Assembly (NCBI GenBank): GCA_003339415.1
Contig: PDHQ01000735.1
Span: 1 to 10,156 of the forward strand
DNA: 10,156 nt
From: Ophiocordyceps camponoti-saundersi (nom. inval.)
Taxonomy: Eukaryota; Ascomycota; Sordariomycetes; Hypocreales; Ophiocordycipitaceae
Direction: 5' to 3'
In this document: positions 1 through 8,319 of the stretch, piece by piece
Numbering within the stretch: position 1 is the stretch's first letter
Layout of the letters: each line of letters starts with the position of its first letter
Notes under the pieces: model-generated
What the model saw: only the letters and a program-made list of their open reading frames with translations
Database searches by the model: none
Told to the model about the DNA's origin: nothing
Made by a program: the position numbers and the translations under genes

Positions 1-151
<151 letters not shown>

Positions 152-730
152 AAAATATATTATAAGTTAAGGTATATAGGGTAAATATAGCGATTATATT
201 ACTAGTAGCGGGGATAAGCGCGGAGAACTATTATTACTTAAGCGTAAAAGGGGCGTAAAGGTTAGTTACTAAGCGCGGTATAATATAAATAATAGCTAAT
301 ATAATTTATAAGTAATTAATATAAGTAAGAAACTCTAGCGTAAGCTAAGCGCGCTAGCTAAGTATTTTTTTAGCGCGGGGGTAAGCGGGTAAGGTAATAG
401 CTTATCTTTCTTTAACTATTATCTATAAGTTATAGATAGCCCGCTATAAGCGTATATTTATAATAAAAAGGTACTTTTCTTAGAGGTATTATTTTTACTA
501 TTACTTATATGCCTTATAGGCTATCTTATAACTGCGTTAATAATTAATATTATAGCTATTATAAAGGTTCTAAATATAAGGAGTATATAAATATTCTATT
601 TCTTATAATATAGTAATATTTTTATTATTTAAATCCCCTTTTATAGCGTAGCTACTTATCGCGTAAAGCGGTAATTATAGCTAACTAAATAATATACTAA
701 AGCGGTAATATAATAATTTAATAGATATAG
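152..730. other. RIP-mutated DNA, no gene recognised
   Basis: This stretch has no usable reading frame. Its one ATG, at 509, is followed by a stop 12 codons later. CpA/TpG is absent except for two TGC sites at 510-512 and 532-534. Many CpG sites remain, mostly as GCG, and G is commoner than C on the + strand between about 180 and 400. Short palindromes occur, such as the AGCGCGCT core near 347-354 and the CTATAA-G-TTATAG hairpin at 423-435. None is clearly more than expected in such AT-rich DNA. The original content, transposon or other, cannot be recognised. Confidence 0.7.
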
Positions 731-805
731 AAAGCTTAAAAAATAATAATAATAATAATAAAATAAATAAATAATTATAAAAAGCTTAAATAATAATAAT
801 AATAG
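731..805. repeat. 50-bp tandem duplication with AAT microsatellite
   Basis: The block AAAGCTTAAA followed by an AAT/TAA run appears at 731 and again at 781, exactly 50 bp apart. Between them the AAT run grades into AAAT units (about 741-775). The arrangement fits replication slippage or a small tandem duplication inside AT-rich DNA. No gene is associated with it. Confidence 0.75.
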
Positions 806-2332
806 AAAAAAAAACTATAAGAATATAATAGCAAAGTAATAAAGTATAAAGCTTAGAGAAATATTTACTTAGTAAGGGAAAATAATATAATTAGTCTAAG
901 GAGAAAAAAAAAAGGAGGAAGAAAAATTTTTTATATAAGGGGTATTTTAACTTATACCTTATATATATATATACCGCGGCTAGAAATACTCTTTTTTTAG
1001 GGCGATAAGGTATATAAGGGATTTAAGCTACGCCCGAATAGCTAAGTTACGTAAGGGGTGCTTAGTTAAGTCCGCGCGTATAACGGGCGCGGGGTATATA
1101 TAAGTATATACGATTAGTTAGCGCCGCGCGCGGGATAGGCGCGGGCTATATACGGACTATAACCCTAAGTACGTATACTATATATATTTTAGAACCTCTT
1201 AAGTTATTCTATATTAATAAAGTTAGCTTCTTATAAATATTAAGAAGTATAGGACCTTTATAAAAGTTAGTTTTTTACCTAAACTATATTTAAAAAGTAG
1301 GCCTTATAGCTAAAAGAATTTAATAATATTAGTAAGAAGATTTAGTTTAGTAAGGTAAAAAGCTTAAGTAAGGATAGAGTAAAGAAAATAATAATTAAAT
1401 AAAGTAAGGAAGGAAAGATATTTATAAGTTATATAATAATAAAAAAGGTTTAGTAAATAAGAGTATAGTAAGTTTAAACTTACGGTAAGTTTAGTAAGGA
1501 TATATATAAAGTTCTAATAAGGTTAAATTAGTAAAAGTTAGCGTAGTATAATATTTACTTTATAATAGTAAAGGTAAAAATATAATTATTAAGATTAAAT
1601 TATAAAAAGGACTTAAAGCGAAAATATTATAATAGTTTATCTTTTTAAATAGCGAGATTAAGGTATTGTAAAAGGAGGTAATATATATTTTATAGCTTAA
1701 TATTATATTAATAGTTTAAAATAACTATATCTAAAACTTAGCGTAAAAAGAGAAACTTTAATAATTTAATCTTACTTATATATAGCTAGGTAATTATAAT
1801 ATTAATATATTTCGGAAAATTACGATATATTATAATAATTATAAGCTAGTTTAGGCGCGGGGGGAAATTAGCTAGGAAAAAAGTAAACTTAAGGCGGGCT
1901 TATTAAAGGTAGTTCTCTTACTATTCCTATTAGTATATCTAGTCTCTATAAAGAAAGCGCTAAGTAATTTTTTTATTAAAGGTATTATATAAAGCGTAAG
2001 CTTATATTATTATTTATCTTAGTTTTTCTTAAAATAATAATTTAGTTTTATTATATTAAGTTAAGTAATATATAAGGAATCTTATAAAATTTTTTAAAAT
2101 AAACTTAAATATATATTAAATAATATCTAATATACTTATTTTTTTAAGCTAGTAAAAAGCGTTAGCTTTTCTTTTTTTTATATAAAAGTTAATTAGGGGG
2201 GTTTAAAACTTAGCTTTTAAGTAATAAACTAAAGTTACTTTAAAAGCGCTAAAAATAATATATAAATATTATAACTAAGCGGGGCTTATAATTTTAATAA
2301 AGCTTAAAAAGTTTTTAATTTTTAAAATAATT
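806..2332. other. RIP-mutated DNA with CG-rich patch and G-skewed stretch
   Basis: No gene is readable: there is no ATG on either strand and TAA/TAG occur in all frames. Three sub-regions stand out. About 1027-1165 is unusually rich in CpG (runs such as CGCGCG) and contains a TATA-like string near 1094-1110. About 1300-1670 is A/G-rich on the + strand with very few C, and carries a perfect 16-bp palindrome at 1468-1483. Several G runs lie at 1857-1864 and 2196-2201. The purine-rich stretch could be the remains of a Lys-rich coding region on the + strand, such as a retroelement gag, but no motif supports this. Surviving CpA/TpG sites are at 832 (GCA), 1059 (TGC) and 1667 (TTGT). Confidence 0.65.
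1468..1483. repeat. Perfect 16-bp palindrome
   Basis: The sequence GTAAGTTTAAACTTAC is its own reverse complement. It lies in the G-skewed stretch and is followed by a partial echo, GGTAAGTTTAGTAAGG. There is no evidence of a bound factor, and in AT-rich DNA such palindromes can arise by chance. Confidence 0.55.
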
Positions 2333-2349
2333 ATAATAATAATAATAAA
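2333..2349. repeat. TAA run at left edge of element copy A
   Basis: About five TAA units abut the first unique bases of copy A. Equivalent runs sit at the same end of copy B (about 4329-4346) and copy C (about 8317-8330, as TTA). Unit number differs slightly between copies. The run is therefore either part of the element or a hallmark of its insertion, like the simple-repeat tails of some non-LTR retroelements. Confidence 0.7.
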
Positions 2350-3726
2350 TTATACGCTAGTATACCTTATATAACCTAAAACTATCTTATATATATTCTA
2401 AAAGGGGGGAAAACTAGAAAACTTAAAGTAAAACCTTTCCCTTAAGTATTACCTTAGCTTTAAGTTAGACCCCGCCTATACCCGGCATTTTATATAATTA
2501 ATAAATTAGATATTAACTAATAATTTAAAAGCTTATATTTCCCCTAAAGCGGACTTTACGGTAGTAAAAGTACGCGTAAACTAAGTTTAATATAAAGTTT
2601 ATATAGCTTACTTATCCTTCTAACTATTATTATTATTATAAACTAAATCCTTATATTCGATTAAAATAGCCTTAATAATTTAATTTATTAAGGCCTTATT
2701 AATATAGCTTAGGAATATATAAAAGTTTTATTATCTTATAATAAACCTTATAATAGCTAATTTTAAAAGATAGCTAAACTATTATAGCGAAGCTATAAAT
2801 AAGTATAAAGTTAGAGTTAAAGGAGAAGGTATTATTATATTCGCTTTCTAGTATTTCCGCCTTAGCTATTATTAGTTTTTAGTTAGCGCTAGAGAAAGAG
2901 GAGGAGGGGTAATATATATAGAGTTTTAGTTTATAAACCTTTAAAGTTAGGTAATATATATATCTTTTACCTAATCTTATACCGTTCTTATTTTAAGGTA
3001 AAATTAACTTTACTTAAGGTAAGATTTTTAATAAAAAAATTAATAATATAATCTTTTCTTATAAATTATAAAGTAAGTAGATTTACTTTTTATATATAAA
3101 GTAATAAAATATTTATTATATTATAGCCTCGTTATATAATATTTAGTAATATATTTAAATTAGTAATATTTAAAATATTACTAAAGTTAAATTTTTAGCG
3201 TATATAGTTTAATATTAAAAATCTTCGCTTATATTATTATATTTTTATTATAAATTTAGTTTATATCCGCTATATTATAAATAATAATTATTAAGGAACT
3301 CTACTAAGTTTTAGAATAATATCTCTTTATATATAGTTATATTACTAAGACCTTATTTAATAATCTAATTTTTATCTAAAAAGCTTCCTTATTACCTTAT
3401 TATAAGGCCTACGCTAGTATTTTCTTTATAATAAAAGTATAACCTTAATTAATTAAGTATACCTTTTCTCTAAAAGCGGAATAAAGTTACTTTAAATTAG
3501 ATTAAAGCTTATAAATAATATCTTAGAATATTATTATAATATCGCCGCTAAGTAGTTTCTTTATTATAAAAGCTTAGCCTTACTTATAAAGTTTATTATT
3601 AATATTTCTTATCGTTACCTTAAGGCCTTAAACTTAATATAAAGTAACTATAAAGTTAAAATAAATTATAAGCTATTACTTATATTACTTAGGAACTTAT
3701 TTTTCTATAGTTTTTTTCTACGCTTT

Positions 3727-3742
3727 AGCTATAATTATAGCT
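3727..3742. repeat. Perfect 16-bp palindrome conserved in the element (copy A)
   Basis: AGCTATAATTATAGCT is exactly self-complementary. The equivalent site in copy B (5725-5740) has one changed base, AGCTATAACTATAGCT. In copy C (6929-6944) it is again perfect. About 20 bp further on, in the A orientation, comes a GGAG…CTCC-type GC-rich segment followed by AGCTATAG. Conservation in all copies shows the palindrome was in the element before mutation. Its original form may have held CpA or TpG steps that are now TpA. Confidence 0.75.
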
Positions 3743-3842
3743 TATATTAGAGGAGTTCCGCTCCCCCCGGAGCTATAGAAAAGAGAGGAAACCGTAGCTA
3801 TAATAATAAAAAAAATATTACTAACTAATAAAATTAAAATAA

Positions 3843-3855
3843 GGGGGGCACCTCC
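3843..3855 (+). other. Conserved GC-rich block with surviving CpA (copy A)
   Basis: GGGGGGCACCTCC keeps its CpA. The same CpA survives in copy B (5842-5853, GGGGGCACCTCC) and copy C (6816-6828, reverse complement). Elsewhere in the copies CpA is almost wholly gone, so survival at one homologous site in all three copies is notable. Bases just beyond this block differ by transitions: A and C keep CCGGA, while B has TTAAA. Confidence 0.8.
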
Positions 3856-4205
3856 CCGGACCTTTTTAAACTTCGCTACTTATTTAATAATTACTTATAT
3901 AAAGATAAAAATATCTTTTAAAATAATTTTACTAATATTTACCTTAGCTTTTAATAAAGTAATAAGTATAATAAACTTTTAAGTTTAAGATTACTATAAT
4001 TCGGAGTAAAGCTATATTTTAAATAAAAAATTTTCGTAATTATAATTAACTTATATAGTATCGCCCTCCCCCTTAAAGTTACTCTAAGCGCGGCTAGCTA
4101 TTATTATAAAGTAATAAAAGAAGCGGAGTCCGCTTATAATATAAAAATAAAAAGTTTATATTTATATTATTATAAGCGTAAAGTTTATAAAATATATAAA
4201 AGTTA

Positions 4206-4344
4206 TTTAAAGTAATTATATAAAAAGTAATAAAAGTATAGAATATTAAAAATTATATAACTTTTATATATAGCTTTTTAGCTTAAAAAAAGTATAATTT
4301 TAAGTAAATATAATAAGAGTAATAAAGGTAATAATAATAATAAT
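4206..4344. other. Spacer between copies A and B
   Basis: This AT-rich stretch of 139 bp shows no similarity, by eye, to the flanks of the other copies. It has no CpA/TpG and no gene. It ends in the TAA run (about 4329-4346) that abuts copy B. No target-site duplication could be recognised around either neighbouring copy. Confidence 0.7.
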
Positions 4345-6201
4345 AATTTATATACTAATATACTTTATATAACTTAAAACTATTTTATATATATTTTAAA
4401 AGGGGGAAAAACTAAAAAACTTAAAATAAAACCCTCCCCTTAAGCGTTACCTTAGCTTTAAGTTAAACCCCGCTAATACCTAGCACTTTATATATTTAAT
4501 AAGTTAAGTATTAACTAGTAATTTAAAAGCTAATATTTCCTTTAAAGTAAACTTTATAATAGTAAAAGTATATATAAACTAAGTCCGGTATAAAGTTTAT
4601 ATAGCTTACTTATCCTCTTAGCTATTATTATTATTATAAACTAAATCTTTATATTTAACTAAGGTAGCTTTAATAATCTAATTTATTAAAGCCTTATTAA
4701 TATAGCTTAAAAATATATAAAAATTCTACTATCTTATAATAAATTTTATAATAGCTAATCTTAAAAAATAGCTAAACTATTATAGCGGAGCTATAAATAA
4801 ATATAAAATTAAAGTTAAAAGAGGAGGTATTATTATATTCGCTTTTTAGCGTTTCTACTTTAGCTACTATTAGTTTCTAGTTAGCGCTAAAAAGGGAGGA
4901 GAAGGGGTAATATATATAAAGTTTCGGTTTATAAACTTTTAAAGTTAAGTAATATACGCGTTTTTCGCCTAATCTTATACTACTTTTATCTTAAAATAAA
5001 GTTAATTTTACTTAAGGTAAGATTTTTAATAAAAAAGGTAATAATATAGTTTTTTCCTATAAGTTATAAAATAAGTAAATTTACCTTTTATATATAAAGC
5101 GGTGAAATATTTATTATATTATAGCTTTATTATATAATATTTAATAATATATTTAAGTTAGTAATACTTAAAATATTACTAAAGTTAAACTTTTAATATA
5201 TATAGTTTAGTATTAAAAATCTTCGCTTATATTATTATATTTTTATTATAAATTTAATTTATATTCGCTATATTATTAATAATAATTATTAAAAAACTTT
5301 ACTAAATCTTAAAATAATATCTTTTTATATATAATTATATTATTAAGATTTTATTTAATAACTTAATCTTTTTCTAAAAAGCTTCCTTACCGCTTTATTA
5401 TAAAGCTTATATTAGTATTTTTTTTATAATAAGAGTATAACCTTTACTAATTAAGCGTACTTTTTCTTTAAAAATAATATAAAGCTATTTTAAATTAAAC
5501 TAAAGCTTATAAATAATATCTTAGAATATTATTATAATATTACTATTAAGTAATTTCCTTATTATAAAAGCTTAGCTTTACTTATAAAATCTATAATTAA
5601 TATTTATTATAATTACCTTAAGGCCTTAAATTTAAAATAAAATAGTTATAAAATTAAAATAAATTATAAGCTATTATTTATATTACTTAGAAACTTACTT
5701 TTTAATAGTTTTTTTTAGTATTTTAGCTATAACTATAGCTTATATTAAAGGAGTTTTACTCCCCTTAAAGCTATAGAAAAATAAGGAAATTACGGCTATA
5801 ATAGCTAAGGAGAGATTACTAACTAATAAAATTAGAGTAAAGGGGGCACCTCCTTAAACTTTTTTAAACTCCGCTACTTATTTAATAATTATTTATATAA
5901 AAATAAAAATATCTCTTAAAATAATCTTATTAATATTTACTTTAGCTTTTAATAAGGTAATAAATATAATAAACTTTTAAGTTTAAGATTATTATAATTT
6001 AAAGTAAAGCTATATTTTAAGTAAAAAGTTTTTATAGTTATAATTAACTTATATAATATTACCCTTTTTTAAAGTTACTTTAAGCGTAGCTAGCTATTAT
6101 TATAAGGTAATAAAAGGAGCAGAGTCTGCTTATAATATAAGAATAAGAAGTTTATATTTTTATTATTATAAGCGCGGAGTTTATAGAATATATAAAAGTT
6201 A
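4345..6201 (+). mobile_element. Dispersed repeat, copy B (about 1.86 kb), RIP-inactivated
   Basis: This is a direct repeat of copy A with the same two ends. Only about 2 bp of net length change separate them. It looks the most heavily mutated copy at secondary sites. Where A and C read GCGCGGCTAGC, B reads GCGTAGCTAGC; where A has GGAGTTCCGCTCC, B has GGAGTTTTACTCC. Near the right end, A has the palindrome AGCGGAGTCCGCT and B has AGCAGAGTCTGCT (6118-6130). So two of B's rare CpA/TpG sites were made from CpG by transition, rather than left over. B also keeps a TGA at 5103-5105 where A and C read TAA. No intact frame, TIR or recognisable domain is visible, and element class is unassigned. Confidence 0.85.
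6118..6130. repeat. Short palindrome with CpA/TpG in each arm (copy B)
   Basis: The arms AGCAGA and TCTGCT are exact complements around one central G. The homologous site in copy A (near 4121-4133) is AGCGGA-G-TCCGCT, also a perfect palindrome. Both differences are CpG-to-CpA/TpG transitions placed symmetrically in the two arms. This shows how new CpA sites can form after the original ones were removed. Confidence 0.7.
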
Positions 6202-6466
6202 GGTGCCTTATAAGCTTTTAAAATAATAAAGGTAAGATTTTATTTAGAAAGCTTATTATATATAGTTTAAATATATATTTTTTAATATAGTTATTTATAT
6301 ACTTAAACGCTTAGTAAGCGCGCTTTAGAAATAAAGTAAATATTATATATATTTAGCTTTACTATATATTATTCTAAATAATATTTTTTATAAAAATATA
6401 TTAATTTACTTTTATTTAGCTTAAAAGCTATATTATAATCTTAAGCTTTAATTAAATATATAAAGT
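6202..6466. other. Spacer between inverted copies B and C
   Basis: This AT-rich DNA of 265 bp contains no gene. A TGC survives at 6204-6206, directly beside the end of copy B. A small hairpin, CGCTTA-G-TAAGCG, lies at 6308-6320. The stretch would form the loop if the inverted copies B and C paired. Confidence 0.7.
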
Positions 6467-8319
6467 TAACTTTTATATTTTTTATAAATTCTACGCTTAT
6501 AATAATATAAATATAAACTTTTTATTCTTATATTATAAATAGAGTCCGCTCCTTTTATTATTTTATAATAATAGCTAGCCGCGCTTAAAATAATTTTAAA
6601 AAAAAAGTAATATTATATAACTTAATTATAATTATAAAAACTTTTTATTTAAAATATAGCTTTACTTTAAATTATAATAATCTTAAACTTAAAAGCTTAT
6701 TATATTTATTACCTTATTAAAAGCTAAGGTAAATATTAATAAGATTATTTTAGGAGATACTTTTATCTTTATATAAGTAATTATTAAATAAGTAGCGAAG
6801 TCTAAGAGGGTCCGGGGAGGTGCCCCCCTTACTCCGATTTTATTAGTTAGTAATATCTCCTTACCTATTATAATTATAATATCTTTTTTTTTCTATAGCT
6901 TTAAGGGAAGCGGAATTCCTTTAATATAAGCTATAATTATAGCTAAAATACTAAAGAAAATTATTAAAAAATAAGTTCCTAAATAATATAAGCGATAGCT
7001 TATAATTTATTTTAATTTTATAGCTATTTAACTTTAAGTTTAAAATTTTAAAATAATTATAATAAATATTAATTATAAATTTTATAAATAAAGCTAAGCT
7101 TTTATAATAAGGAAATTACTTAATAGCGATATTATAATAATATTTTAATATATTATTTATAAGCTTTAATTTAATTTAAAGTAATTTTATATTATTTTTA
7201 AAAAAAATATATATTTAATTAGTAAAGGTTATACTTTTATTATAAAAGATATATTATTATAAGCTTTATAATAAGGTAATAAGAAAGCTTTTTAAAAAAA
7301 ATTAAATTATCGAATAAAGTTTTAATAATATAATTATATATAAAAAAATATTATTTTAAAATTTAAAAAAGTTTTTTAATAATTTTTATTAATAATATAA
7401 TAAATATAAATTAAATTTATAGTAAAAATATAATAATATAAGCGAAGATTTTTAATATTAAACTATATATACTAAAAATTTAACTTTAGTAATATTTTAA
7501 ATATTATTAATTTAAATATATTACTAAATATTATATAATAAAGCTATAATATAATAAATACTTTACCGCTTTATATATAAAAAGTAAGTTTACTTATTTT
7601 ATAGCTTATAAGAAAAAACTATATTATTATTTTTTTATTAAAAGCTTTACCTTAAGTAAAATTAACTTTATTTTAAAATAAAAGCGGTATAGGACTAGGC
7701 GAAGAATATATATATTACTTAATTTTAAAAGTTTATAAATTAGAACTTTATATATACCGCCCTTTCTCCCTTTTTAGCGCTAACTAGAAACTAATAATAG
7801 CTAAGGTAAAAACGCTAAAAAGCGAATATAATAATACCTCCTCTTTTAATATTAATTTCGTACTTATTTATAATTCCGTTATAATAATTTAGCTATTTTT
7901 TAAAATTAGCTATTATAAAATTTATTATAAAATAATAAAATTTTTATATATTCCTAAGCTACGCTAATAAGGCTTTAATAAATTAAATTATTAAGGCTAT
8001 TTTAATTAAATATAAAAATTTAATTTATAATAATAATAATAGTTAAGAAAATAAGTAAATTATATAAACTTTATACTAAACTTAGTTTATATATATTTTT
8101 ATTATTATAAAGTCCGCTTTAGGGGAAATATTAGCTTTTAAATTACTAATTAATACTTAACTTATTAAATATATAAAGTATTAGGTATAAGCGGGGTTTA
8201 ACTTAAAGCTAAGGTAATACTTAAAAGGAGGGTTTTACTTTAAGTTTTTTAATTTTTCCCCTTTTTAGAATATATATAAAATAGTTCTAAGCTATATAAG
8301 GTATATTAGTATATAAATT
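6467..8319 (-). mobile_element. Dispersed repeat, copy C (about 1.85 kb), inverted, RIP-inactivated
   Basis: This is the same element as A and B in opposite orientation. It begins at TAACTTTTATA (the A/B right end reversed) and ends at GTATATTAGTATATAAATT, followed by a TTA run to about 8330. Landmarks appear in reverse order: GCTAGCCGCGC near 6577, the GC-rich block at 6816-6828, the palindrome at 6929-6944, the internal TTA/AAT run near 8027-8041 and the GCGGGG segment near 8190. Its transitions are partly different from those in A and B. For example the A/B site GGCA or AGCA (2485, 4483) is AATA here. So the copies were mutated at least partly independently. No TIR, no readable frame and no domain were recognised. 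Confidence 0.85.
6816..6828 (-). other. Conserved GC-rich block with surviving CpA (copy C)
   Basis: On the + strand this reads GGAGGTGCCCCCC, the reverse complement of the block at 3843-3855 and 5842-5853. The CpA/TpG step is kept here as in the other two copies. Confidence 0.8.

Larger units (their letters stand above)
2347..4205 (+). mobile_element. Dispersed repeat, copy A (about 1.86 kb), RIP-inactivated
   Basis: This is the first of three full-length copies of an unidentified repeat. It aligns with copy B at a nearly constant offset of 1996-1998 bp. It aligns in reverse complement with copy C, with about 6 bp net length difference. Mismatches checked at many points are C/T or G/A. It starts after a TAA run at TTATACGCTAGTATAC and ends at ATATAAAAGTTA. 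Internal landmarks are a short TTA run (about 2626-2639), AGTTAGCGCT at 2881, the palindrome at 3727-3742, the G-run/GCACC block at 3843-3855 and GCGCGGCTAGC near 4087. Copy A keeps the most GC of the three, so it may be the least mutated. All frames are full of TAA/TAG. I see no terminal inverted repeats, and the coding strand and class are unknown. Length resembles fungal Tc1/mariner (Fot1-type) elements, but without visible TIRs this is not an assignment. Confidence 0.85.

Noticed and set aside
2347..8319. Assigning the 1.86-kb element to Tc1/mariner (Fot1-type) transposons on length.
   Set aside because: The two ends do not form recognisable inverted repeats, no TA duplication or transposase motif could be read, and length alone is weak evidence.
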